Of a stretch of DNA of 13,838 bases, positions 7,890 to 13,838 are shown one piece after another. A program made the position numbers and the translations under genes. Under the pieces are notes generated by a model. It worked only from the letters and a program-made list of their open reading frames with translations. It was not told where the DNA came from and made no database searches. The first letter of the stretch is position 1. Each line of letters begins with the position of its first letter. Source of the stretch: a bacterium (GTDB lineage: Bacteria; B130-G9); contig JAGHCW010000105.1 in assembly GCA_021160245.1 (NCBI GenBank), positions 1-13,838 on the forward strand. The letters run 5' to 3'.

Positions 7890-9824
7890 TTATGACTTGG
7901 GCTTTCCGTGCCCGGGCATGAGCGAATCGTAGAGCTTGCTGGCGTCGCGGAATGAGTAATCTATGTCAATCACATGCTCAAGGAACTCCTTCGCCTTCTC
8001 GGGCATATCCGACCTCAAGAATGTCTTAGCGAGCATATAATAGACCTCAGCGGCTTGACTCGAGCGAGGCGCCGCTTTCTGGAGGGCTTTCTCAAGGGCA
8101 TCTCTTGCCTTTGCGAATTGCTCCTTTTTCATCAACCGTTCCGCAAAGAGCAGATTGGCATCGACGAAGTCCGGATGCTCCGGCTGAACCTTCCGGAGCA
8201 TCGACAGAGCTTCCTCCTCCTCACCCAACTCGAGCATCTCTCTGGCGGACTCGAAAAACTCGCCCATTGAGGCGCGCAGCTCGGCCACTTTGTGAGTATT
8301 GCCGATGCGTCGATAGGCCTCCATTGCAGCCTTCTTGTCTCCTATCTTCAGGTAAAGCTCGGCGGCATGCTCCATGTCGCCGTGCCGAGCGTAAAGCTCT
8401 GCCGCGGATTCGAGGTCTCCCTTCCCTTCGCATATCTCGGCGGCCTTGTCCAGTTGGCCCATTCGCTCATAAAGAGAAGTAGCTTCCACCGTCTTGCCTG
8501 CCTTCAAGAGCTCACTCGATGCTGCCCCAAGATCGCCAACCTTCTCCATCACTGCCGCCAGTAGGTCGGACGGGAGCTCGTTGATAGAAATTCTCGTAAG
8601 CGCCTGTTTGAGCATATCCACGTCATCCGATTTGGCCAGAACCTTGACGGCGTCAACGTGTCGGCCGGCGTTTGTGAGCATCTTCCCGGCGGCCACGTGT
8701 TCTGCGAATTCCTCGAATATCGCAGCGGCCTTCTGGAACTTGTTCTGGTGCGCATATAGCCTCGCGCTCTTGAGCGCGTATTTGCGGACGTACATATAAG
8801 CGTGTTTATCGACAGCCCGCCCGGCGTATTGCAGCTTTTCTTGCTCATAGAATTTCTGGTAGAGCCTCGCGGCCTTCAGCTGGTCACCGCTCTTCTCATA
8901 ATAGGCCGCGGCGCCGTGGAGATGCCCGCCTACCTCGTTCATGGCGGCTGCTGCGACAAAATCCTTGCCCTTAGCGTACATATCGGCCGCAAGAAGGTAC
9001 TTCGATTGGGACTCGAGCTCCTTGCCGCACAGCACATAAAGCTCCTGCGTCCTTCCCGGCACACGCAATTTCTCAAACAATTCAGCGGCCTTTTTGTACT
9101 CCCCGCCCTTCTCATATAGATCGGCCGCCCTTTTAAGATGAGGACGCCCAGCCGCATCCGACGATAGCGCTCCCGAACTGCCCAACAGAACGGTCTGCAG
9201 CTCGTCCGCCCCCTCAAATAGCTGCGCAGCGTCCAAAAACACACCGCTGCGTTCATAGCGTCTCGCCATCGAAAGCAATTTTCTGAGCTGCGCCCTGGTC
9301 GGCCTTGCGATTGGGCCCGCCCGCCGAAATCTAACTACCGGACGCACAACGGGCTTAACAAATATGTTAAAAAGTAGCTTCAGCAGAAATAGAGCAATCG
9401 GAAGCGCGATTGCGCCGCCCAGAATGTAGAAAAGAGGCAGGCTCTCCTTCTCGACCTCTCCCATGCGCTTCTTAATGCGCTCGCGAGGCGCCTCTTGAGG
9501 TCCGGTTGCGGATTCGGGTTGATACTTGGTCCCTCTGACGCCTTCGATCATGCGCCGGACCTTTCTATGTGCCTTGCTGTCGCCGGTTGCTTTCCGCTGC
9601 GTATTGGCCTTGGGACGTTTCCTTTCCTCTCTTCGAATGGCGTCCTTGAACCTCTCTACTTGACCGCAAAGAGCAACCGAAGCCAAAAGAACAACCAGCA
9701 GCAAAGCGATGCACATAAGGGCGCAATTCGGCCTTGCAGTTCTCCTAAATCGCACTCGCTGCCCTGAAGAAAGAGAATTCATCGCTCGATGCTCAAACTG
9801 CACCTTGTTCTGGTGTTCCGACAT
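7890..9824 (-). CDS. Membrane-anchored TPR-repeat protein
   Basis: A 644-aa protein, not recognised as a named family. Residues about 34-53 are strongly hydrophobic after a basic N-region (signal anchor or signal peptide). Then comes a basic, low-complexity stretch (54-128) rich in Arg and Lys, a second hydrophobic segment at about 131-156, and a very basic 'KPVVRPVVRFRR' tail of that segment. From about 175 to 640 the chain is made of degenerate helical repeats such as 'AADLYEKGGEYKKAAELF' and 'AAELYARHGDMEHAAELY', i.e. TPR repeats. The positive-inside rule places the TPR domain in the cytoplasm if both segments stay in the membrane. Such domains are protein-binding scaffolds; no enzymatic motif is seen. 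ATG 9824 has AGGA 11 nt upstream; M15 is an alternative giving a shorter, signal-peptide-like N-terminus. Its stop abuts the mfd start, implying translational coupling, but a functional tie to repair is not established. Confidence 0.88.
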   Translation of the reverse strand: MSEHQNKVQFEHRAMNSLSSGQRVRFRRTARPNCALMCIALLLVVLLASVALCGQVERFKDAIRREERKRPKANTQRKATGDSKAHRKVRRMIEGVRGTKYQPESATGPQEAPRERIKKRMGEVEKESLPLFYILGGAIALPIALFLLKLLFNIFVKPVVRPVVRFRRAGPIARPTRAQLRKLLSMARRYERSGVFLDAAQLFEGADELQTVLLGSSGALSSDAAGRPHLKRAADLYEKGGEYKKAAELFEKLRVPGRTQELYVLCGKELESQSKYLLAADMYAKGKDFVAAAAMNEVGGHLHGAAAYYEKSGDQLKAARLYQKFYEQEKLQYAGRAVDKHAYMYVRKYALKSARLYAHQNKFQKAAAIFEEFAEHVAAGKMLTNAGRHVDAVKVLAKSDDVDMLKQALTRISINELPSDLLAAVMEKVGDLGAASSELLKAGKTVEATSLYERMGQLDKAAEICEGKGDLESAAELYARHGDMEHAAELYLKIGDKKAAMEAYRRIGNTHKVAELRASMGEFFESAREMLELGEEEEALSMLRKVQPEHPDFVDANLLFAERLMKKEQFAKARDALEKALQKAAPRSSQAAEVYYMLAKTFLRSDMPEKAKEFLEHVIDIDYSFRDASKLYDSLMPGHGKPKS

Positions 9825-9868
9825 CTCACGTCCTGATGCACGGCGATCACAATATAACTGATGAAGGC

Positions 9869-9874
9869 ATTATA
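9869..9874 (-). promoter_or_regulatory. Possible -10 box for the TPR-mfd operon
   Basis: On the minus strand the hexamer is TATAAT, a perfect sigma-70-type -10. It lies 45 bases upstream of the TPR start codon. No good TTGACA-like -35 is found at 16-18 bp spacing; CTTTTA sits at the 17-bp position. Surrounding sequence (9845-9900) is conspicuously AT-rich. It would separate TPR-mfd transcription from the 241-aa gene upstream. Confidence 0.4.
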
Positions 9875-9954
9875 CTGATTATCATGTTGCATAAAAGAGG
9901 AGTTTGCACAACCGCAAATGACGCCCGAATATGGGCACATCTCACATAATGTGG

Positions 9955-10680
9955 CTAAAGATCGAAGAGGCCTATCGTGAAAAGACCCAACTCCTCCCTA
10001 ATCGCCCCATCAACAAGACGCTTTCCAAGCGCCTCGTCGTCAAGCGATTTGAGCTCGGTAAGCTGCCGCTCAACTTGCCTCCTAATTGCATTCAGTCGCT
10101 CTCTAGGCATGGCGAGCATCGCAATCGCCATGAGCTGCGCGTCGAGCTTTGAAAGCTCGGTCTGGAGTCGCTGGAGCCATTGGCCCCGGCGGCTCTTGTT
10201 CGTCTTAGCGCTTAGAGCCTCAAGCGCATCTACCAATGCTGTCACCTGCTCTCGCCCTGTGTCAAAGCGCTCGTCGTCCAAGAGAACTTTGGACTGCTGA
10301 GCGAGCGACTCGAGCCGATTGAGTATATAGAGCGTGTCCGAATCAACTGCGGGCCTCCGCTGCCCGGCGGGTTCGGCCTCGCCCTGCGTATCGGGGAAGA
10401 GACTCTTGGCCTTCATGTATTTCTTGAATGCGGCGCGAACCGACCTGTTGCAGTAGGAGAGCGTTAGCCTCCGCTTGCTGAACTCGCCTCCATCGGACGG
10501 CAGGCTTCTTTCGGCCTTCTCGATTCCCTGAAAGACAACGACGAGAGGAATCTCGTCATCCTTCCAGCTTTGGGCCACCGTCCATTCCTTCGGCGATAAA
10601 AAGAGCGGCGAAAGCCTCCGCTGGCAGACGAACTCCTCCACCCGCGTCAGGTACTCATCCCGTTCATTAGCGTGTCGCAT
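9955..10680 (-). CDS. Uncharacterised 241-aa helical protein
   Basis: No family is recognised with confidence. The first about 90 residues form a compact region with 'PLFLSPKEWTVAQSWKDDEI' followed by 'PLVVVFQGIEKA' and 'RRLTLSYCNRSVRAAFKKY', resembling conserved hypothetical proteins of other Gram-negative phyla (memory only). The remaining part is predicted to be long amphipathic helices rich in Leu, Glu, Arg and Gln ('LQRLQTELSKLDAQLMAIAM', 'RRQVERQLTELKSLDDEAL'), suggesting coiled coil or a helical bundle. No signal peptide or membrane segment, so cytoplasmic. Start: ATG 10680 is preferred because AAAGGGA lies 6 nt upstream; the TTG at 10698 would lie upstream of this site. It shares orientation with TPR-mfd, from which it is separated by 130 bases and a putative promoter. 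Confidence 0.75.
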   Translation of the reverse strand: MRHANERDEYLTRVEEFVCQRRLSPLFLSPKEWTVAQSWKDDEIPLVVVFQGIEKAERSLPSDGGEFSKRRLTLSYCNRSVRAAFKKYMKAKSLFPDTQGEAEPAGQRRPAVDSDTLYILNRLESLAQQSKVLLDDERFDTGREQVTALVDALEALSAKTNKSRRGQWLQRLQTELSKLDAQLMAIAMLAMPRERLNAIRRQVERQLTELKSLDDEALGKRLVDGAIREELGLFTIGLFDL

Positions 10681-10686
10681 CGCATG

Positions 10687-10693
10687 TCCCTTT
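10687..10693 (-). promoter_or_regulatory. Ribosome binding site AAAGGGA of the 241-aa gene
   Basis: On the minus strand AAAGGGA ends 6 nt before ATG 10680. It decides for this start over the upstream in-frame TTG at 10698. Confidence 0.7.
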
Positions 10694-10713
10694 AGCAACT
10701 GTCAGGTTTTTTC

Positions 10714-10846
10714 GGAGTGCGGCGGCTTGACGCCGCTTTGGTTCGTCGCGGCTTGACGCGACACCAGCTACTATAAATCGGCTCCTGTCATTACAGCGCG
10801 GCGCCTGGCCACCGCATACTGAAGCGGCGTGAACCCGCCGCACTCC
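10714..10846. repeat. REP/MITE-like element with 25-bp inverted arms
   Basis: Left arm 10714-10738 and right arm 10822-10846 are inverted copies matching at 23 of 25 positions (GGAGTGCGGCGG...ACGCCGCTT). The element lies in the 308-base divergent region 10681-10988 between the 241-aa gene and pal. It encodes no protein I can support and shows no clear target-site duplication. It may be a non-autonomous mobile or REP-type repeat; other genomic copies would confirm this. The remainder of the region (10847-10978) is unremarkable apart from an AT-rich stretch with TATAAT at 10928-10933. Confidence 0.65.
10719..10762. repeat. Two tandem hairpins with identical GCTTGA loops
   Basis: Hairpin 1: GCGGCG (10719-10724), loop GCTTGA, CGCCGC (10731-10736). 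Hairpin 2: GTCGCG (10745-10750), loop GCTTGA, CGCGAC (10757-10762). Both stems are perfect 6-bp and the loops are identical while the stem sequences differ. This is the mark of a repeated structured motif. They form the left part of the 10714-10846 element. Confidence 0.7.
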
Positions 10847-10978
10847 AAACCGCCAGAGCCGCCAGTATCAATCTGATTTCTCGTCTCATCTCGTTGCTCT
10901 TGACCCGGGCTATTCTCACAGCTAACATATAATACTATGAATGCATTATTTTGCGACTTGTGAACTTTTTTGGGGACT

Positions 10979-10983
10979 AGGAG
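10979..10983 (+). promoter_or_regulatory. Ribosome binding site AGGAG of pal
   Basis: AGGAG lies 5 nt before ATG 10989. It selects this start over an in-frame ATG at 10941, whose extra 16 residues would spoil the signal peptide. Confidence 0.85.
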
Positions 10984-10988
10984 CGAAC

Positions 10989-11570
10989 ATGCGGAGAAAA
11001 GCACCCTTGATGTTAGCGAGAATGATAGCGATTTGTGCAGTGCTCTGTTGCTTTTGCGCATGCGGTGGCGGCGTTTCAGAGCAGGTTGAGAAGGACCAAC
11101 AGGCGCAACAGGAGGAGGCAGCGCCGGTCGAATCGGAGGAGTTTGCTGAGCCATATTCTCCGCCGGAGGATCAAGTGGAAGAGCAACCACAAGAGAGCAC
11201 AAAGCGAGCCGATATATCGTCCTTGCAGTCTCCGGACATCCGTTTCGACTTTGATCAGGCGAATCTGAAGCCCAAGTCCCGGGAAGTGCTTAATAAGATA
11301 GCGTTCTCGATGTTCGATTACCCGGAGTTGACACTCGTTATCGAGGGCCATTGCGATGAGCGAGGAAGCAACGAATACAACCTTGCCCTGGGCGAGCGGC
11401 GTGCAAGGGCGGCCAAGGACTATTTGATTCAAATGGGTGTTGAACCACATCGAATAGATGCCATTAGTTTCGGCGAGGAGAAGCCGTTGGATACCCGTCA
11501 CAACGTGGCGGCATGGGCGAAAAACAGAAGAGACACGTTCGTGATAACCGCAGAAGAGGCCACAATGTGA
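10989..11570 (+). CDS. pal: Peptidoglycan-associated lipoprotein Pal (OmpA-type C-terminus)
   Basis: A 193-aa outer-membrane lipoprotein that tethers the outer membrane to peptidoglycan as part of the Tol-Pal system. The signal peptide is residues 1-24 with a hydrophobic core (MIAICAVL) and a Cys-rich end; C25, followed by GGG, is the likely lipidated residue, though C20, C21 and C23 make the assignment uncertain. A Glu/Gln/Pro-rich linker (about 30-75) follows. The OmpA-like domain begins at 'DIRFDFDQANLKP' and holds 'GHCDERGSNEYNLALGERR' at 120-138. By homology to Pal, D123 and R138 contact the peptidoglycan diaminopimelate. The usual Thr in GHTDERG is Cys122 here. It is followed directly by cpoB with a one-base overlap (TGATG). 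No tolB is adjacent. A generic OmpA-family lipoprotein is the alternative, but the cpoB link supports Pal. Confidence 0.93.
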   Translation: MRRKAPLMLARMIAICAVLCCFCACGGGVSEQVEKDQQAQQEEAAPVESEEFAEPYSPPEDQVEEQPQESTKRADISSLQSPDIRFDFDQANLKPKSREVLNKIAFSMFDYPELTLVIEGHCDERGSNEYNLALGERRARAAKDYLIQMGVEPHRIDAISFGEEKPLDTRHNVAAWAKNRRDTFVITAEEATM

Positions 11571-12349
11571 TGACCACCGGAACGAGTATATCTCGGGTTG
11601 TTTCAATCCTTTTGCTGGTTTGCGCTTGCGCAGCAGGGCTTTCTTGCGCGTCATCGGATCAGCTCAAAGCCATCAGTTCCAAGACTGATGACACAAGGAC
11701 GCTGGCAGTTGATATTCAGCGAGACCAAAAGCAGATCAAGAAGGACATGGAACTGCTCAGGGCGAAGATAGACGAGATGGAAAAGGTACTCCGCACAACA
11801 CATGCCGGGACGGCAGAGGACACCAAGCAGTTGACGCAGAGTTTGAACGAATTGCTTGTTAAACTGAGCGATGTCGCAGTCCAGCAGGAATCTCTGAGGT
11901 CGGCTGTCTTGGACCTCGAGGAAGCGGTTGGTAGGCTCTCCGCGAAGAAATCCAAACGCGCAAAATCCAAGTCGCCAAAAAGCGTGTTCGCCGCCGCGAG
12001 GCGCGACTACAACAGAGGCGATTATGATGCTGCGATTATGGGCTTTAAGAACTTTCTGGCGGTCTATCCCAAGAGCACGCTCGCAGACGACGCCAGATAC
12101 TGGTTGGCCGAGTCATTCTTCGCCACTCAGAATGCAAGAGTCGCTATTACAGAGTTTATGGAACTCCTGAAGAAGTTCCCCAGGAGCGATTGGGTTCCTG
12201 AGTCCATGTTACGGCTAGGTCTTTGTCACAAACGAATTGATGAGCCGAGAAGGGCTAGGGAATTCTGGGACAAACTTATCAAACGTTTCCCGGACTCCAA
12301 CGAGGCGAGGCTGGCCGAGGGGGAGCTCGACAAGCTCAAGGTCAAGTAG
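11570..12349 (+). CDS. cpoB: CpoB/YbgF-type coiled-coil and TPR periplasmic protein
   Basis: A 259-aa exported protein that in Gram-negatives coordinates outer-membrane constriction with peptidoglycan synthesis through Tol-Pal. The N-terminus is a signal peptide (hydrophobic VVSILLLVCACAAG); 'GLSC' with C26 is a non-ideal lipobox, so lipidation is likely but unproven. Residues 30-125 are a coiled coil (heptad-like 'KKDMELLRAKIDEMEKVL', 'QSLNELLVKLSDVAVQQE'), which in CpoB mediates trimerisation. A Lys-rich hinge (KKSKRAKSKSPK) precedes three TPR-type repeats starting at 'SVFAAARRDYNRGDYDAAI' with YbgF_C-like spacing ('FLAVYPKSTLADDARYWLAE', 'LLKKFPRSDWVPESMLRLG', 'LIKRFPDSNEARLAEGEL'). The start is ATG 11570 sharing one base with the pal stop; the frame stays open upstream to 11513, but that would lie inside pal. 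GAAGAGG about 11 nt upstream may bind ribosomes. Confidence 0.9.
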   Translation: MTTGTSISRVVSILLLVCACAAGLSCASSDQLKAISSKTDDTRTLAVDIQRDQKQIKKDMELLRAKIDEMEKVLRTTHAGTAEDTKQLTQSLNELLVKLSDVAVQQESLRSAVLDLEEAVGRLSAKKSKRAKSKSPKSVFAAARRDYNRGDYDAAIMGFKNFLAVYPKSTLADDARYWLAESFFATQNARVAITEFMELLKKFPRSDWVPESMLRLGLCHKRIDEPRRAREFWDKLIKRFPDSNEARLAEGELDKLKVK

Positions 12350-12409
12350 CGGCCAGGGCAGCATTCAGAGATTCGACGCCTCTAAGCGGGCGTGTGATGT
12401 TGCATCGGG

Positions 12410-13387
12410 CTATACCAGCAGTTCTCGGACCTTCTCCGGGCGCATAGGGCTGACATCGACGTCAAATTGTTCGCCGGCCCCTTCGATGCGAACCGTCGCA
12501 GTCATGTCCTTCGGCGCATCGCTATATCGGGCGACAATTGAGGCGCTTTTCAGTAGAGAATCACGGTCGGACTTCCCGAATAGCAGCCCCGTTGGCCCTT
12601 CGTGACCAATCACATAAAGCAGCGGCTCGTCTGGAATGGCGAGATCGCAAATGCGTTGATTCTCGGACTCGTTCCTTCCCACGATCAACGTGCATTCGGG
12701 GCTTAATCGCACGTGCCTTCCGACACTAAGCAGCTCAATGCTCTGAATCGAGGGTGTGGACCGCAGCTCAAGTAGCCTTCTTAAGCGCCTCGTGAAATTG
12801 GGCTCGGTCAACATACAACCGCCGGCCGGCGCTGGATAATCGTTAACGCCAAACTCTTTCGCCAGTTCTAATTGCCTCGACCGTCCTCTTCCAGAAAGGT
12901 CAAAGAGCCCATCAGGAGGCATTATCCCATCCCTCTGGATTCGTATGGGAGGAAGCAATTTTGCCGAAAGCGGCCTTAGAATGTAGTCCTCATAACCCGA
13001 GAGTCTTGCCACATTCCGAAGTGACTGCTTGTTTTGGGACATCGGTCTCTGGCCAAGCACCTCGCCTGAGAAGAGGAAATCCGCCTTCATCTGCTCCATG
13101 AGGCGTCCTATGCGCCTGAACATGAGCGCTTTGCAGTCAATGCAGGGATTCATATTCTTACCATAACCGTATTTCGGGCGCGGCGCCATGGCCATAAATT
13201 CCTCCGTGATGTCAAGGCAAAGGAGCTCGAAGCCCAGTCCCGCCGCCGCGTTTCTGGCGTTGTCAGAATCGAAGAAAGGAGAGCGAAACGAGACGCAGAT
13301 TGTCTCGATTCCCAGGCGACGGATAGCCTCGGCCGCAAGAATGCTGTCCAGGCCTCCTGATAAGAGACCAATCGCCCTCAACGCCAC
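12410..13387 (-). CDS. PP-loop ATPase of the tRNA thiouridine synthase type
   Basis: A 325-aa cytoplasmic enzyme. The N-terminal PP-loop motif is SGGLDS at residues 10-15, which adenylates a target in ThiI- and MnmA-related enzymes. Further landmarks are 'NPCIDC' (C82 and C85), 'SGEVLGQRPMSQ' (107-118) and 'PAPAGGCML' with C191. These cysteines are candidates for sulfur transfer or metal binding. The C-terminal third (about 220-325) looks like a beta-rich RNA-binding (NFACT-R-like) domain ('LLYVIGHEGPTGLLFG'). It is often annotated as a tRNA thiouridylase-like protein but it lacks the THUMP domain of ThiI and is shorter than MnmA; the modified nucleoside cannot be named. GTG 13387 is chosen because GGAG lies 5 nt upstream; ATG 13389 is in another frame. 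It converges with cpoB, 60 bases away, and lies 81 bases downstream of the diguanylate cyclase gene. Confidence 0.8.
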   Translation of the reverse strand: MALRAIGLLSGGLDSILAAEAIRRLGIETICVSFRSPFFDSDNARNAAAGLGFELLCLDITEEFMAMAPRPKYGYGKNMNPCIDCKALMFRRIGRLMEQMKADFLFSGEVLGQRPMSQNKQSLRNVARLSGYEDYILRPLSAKLLPPIRIQRDGIMPPDGLFDLSGRGRSRQLELAKEFGVNDYPAPAGGCMLTEPNFTRRLRRLLELRSTPSIQSIELLSVGRHVRLSPECTLIVGRNESENQRICDLAIPDEPLLYVIGHEGPTGLLFGKSDRDSLLKSASIVARYSDAPKDMTATVRIEGAGEQFDVDVSPMRPEKVRELLV

Positions 13388-13392
13388 ATTCG

Positions 13393-13396
13393 CTCC
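13393..13396 (-). promoter_or_regulatory. Ribosome binding site GGAG for a GTG start
   Basis: GGAG on the minus strand ends 5 nt before GTG 13387 and supports the non-ATG start of the PP-loop gene. Confidence 0.7.
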
Positions 13397-13451
13397 AAAT
13401 ATTTAGGCCGGGAAAGCCAGATTATGATTCCACCCTCTCGACGAGTAAGGG

Positions 13452-13474
13452 GCCTAATAGCAAGACTACTAGGC
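13452..13474. repeat. Hairpin overlapping the diguanylate cyclase stop codon
   Basis: GCCTAATAG and CTACTAGGC flank a 5-nt loop; 8 of 9 pairs form, with one A/C mismatch. On the minus strand it sits at the stop codon and is not followed by T residues, so termination is uncertain. It may protect or attenuate mRNA before the PP-loop gene. Confidence 0.35.
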
Positions 13475-13837
13475 AAGTATCACTATGTCGCCTTTCTCAG
13501 ATTTGCCTTTGTAAAGCGCGCCATCTGCTCGGTCAATGAGATCACCATAGGTTGAGGCGTCATCCGGATAGGACGCAATGCCAATACTTATCGTGACCCG
13601 GAAAGGCTTTGCGCCCTTAGTATTTGGGGAGACGACCTTTCGCTTAGGGCCGGTCTCCAGGTAGTGAAGAACTGGCTCGCTCTTGACCTCCAGCCTGATG
13701 CGATTCGCGACTTCTTCGGCGCTTTCCTTAGACGTCTCCGGGAGTATTAAGGCGAATTCCTCACCTCCGTATCGCGCGACAAGATCGACGCTTTCTCTGA
13801 CGTTCGATGTGAGCCCATTTGCAATCACGATTAGGGC
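13469..13837 (-). CDS. Diguanylate cyclase GGDEF domain, 5' end missing
   Basis: C-terminal part of a GGDEF domain, which makes cyclic di-GMP from two GTP. The frame is open to the window edge, so upstream domains are unseen; the GTG at 13828 is internal. The active-site motif is 'ARYGGEEFALILP' with the GGEEF signature, and 'TISIGIASYP' and 'DLIDRADGALYKGKSEKGD' complete the fold, so the catalytic half is intact. Before GGEEF the sequence is 'RESVDLVARY': Arg and Asp are one residue too far apart for the standard RxxD product-inhibition site, so feedback control may be weak (inferred). An insert of roughly 15-20 residues with 'KRKVVSPN' lies between 'EVKSEP' and 'FRVTISIG'. The protein ends shortly after the domain, so it is C-terminal. 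Confidence 0.93.
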   Translation of the reverse strand, partial: ALIVIANGLTSNVRESVDLVARYGGEEFALILPETSKESAEEVANRIRLEVKSEPVLHYLETGPKRKVVSPNTKGAKPFRVTISIGIASYPDDASTYGDLIDRADGALYKGKSEKGDIVILA

Positions 13838-13838
13838 C

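Noticed and set aside
9903-9918. Hairpin TTTGC/GCAAA with T-rich sequence after it on the minus strand, as terminator of the 241-aa gene
   Set aside because: The stem is only 5 bp and AT-rich and the T-run is interrupted, so it is too weak to annotate.
10900-10933. Sigma-70 promoter for pal: TTGACC at 10900 and TATAAT at 10928
   Set aside because: The spacer is 22 bp, too long for a standard sigma-70 promoter; TATAAT may still be a -10 with no proper -35.
10941-10988. Upstream in-frame start for pal at 10941
   Set aside because: It lacks a ribosome binding site and would add a non-signal extension; AGGAG before 10989 supports the shorter form.
11513-11569. Upstream in-frame start for cpoB within pal
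   Set aside because: It would place a basic extension ahead of the signal peptide; ATG 11570 overlapping the pal stop is the usual coupled arrangement.
1-13838. CRISPR array, tRNA or rRNA gene, transposase, integrase, phage structural genes
   Set aside because: No regularly spaced repeats, cloverleaf, rRNA signature or relevant protein motif was found on either strand.

Overview
The window looks like chromosomal DNA of a Gram-negative-type bacterium, probably from a little-cultivated lineage. Evidence for an outer membrane is a Pal-like lipoprotein followed directly by a CpoB/YbgF-like lipoprotein. The left-edge protein has GGGI-type beta-helix repeats and a closing 'DMGYHY' motif, a style I associate with uncultivated candidate phyla; I cannot name the phylum. 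No rRNA, tRNA, CRISPR array, transposase or integrase gene was seen.

Layout. (1) 2-964: 3' part of a secreted right-handed beta-helix protein. (2) 965-1159: spacer with two palindromes and the first copy of an 86-bp direct repeat. (3) 1160-4055: an accessory, defence-like block on the plus strand: ABC/SMC-type ATPase, TOPRIM (DUF4435-like) protein overlapping it by 4 nt, second copy of the 86-bp repeat, then a beta-group DNA methyltransferase. The first two genes resemble the ATPase+TOPRIM architecture of PARIS (AriA/AriB). (4) 4257-10680, minus strand: an uncharacterised 241-aa helical protein, a two-membrane-segment TPR protein and mfd. The TPR stop codon directly abuts the mfd start (TAAATG), so those two are very likely co-translated. 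(5) 10681-10988: divergent intergenic region holding a REP/MITE-like inverted repeat and two tandem hairpins with the same loop. (6) 10989-12349, plus strand: pal and cpoB, overlapping by one base, without tolB next to them. (7) 12410-13837, minus strand: a PP-loop tRNA-thiolation-type enzyme and, upstream of it, a diguanylate cyclase GGDEF domain cut by the window end.

The housekeeping parts concern transcription-coupled repair (mfd), cell-envelope integrity (pal/cpoB), tRNA modification and c-di-GMP signalling. The most unusual region is 1086-4055. The 86-bp repeat contains the leader and first codons of the ATPase gene, and a second copy lies just before the methyltransferase start. All 12 differences between copies fall in the 69 nt before the ATG; the 17 nt from the ATG onward are identical. 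This suggests duplication or cassette rearrangement within a three-gene putative anti-phage module. Function, target and phage specificity cannot be determined from sequence alone.
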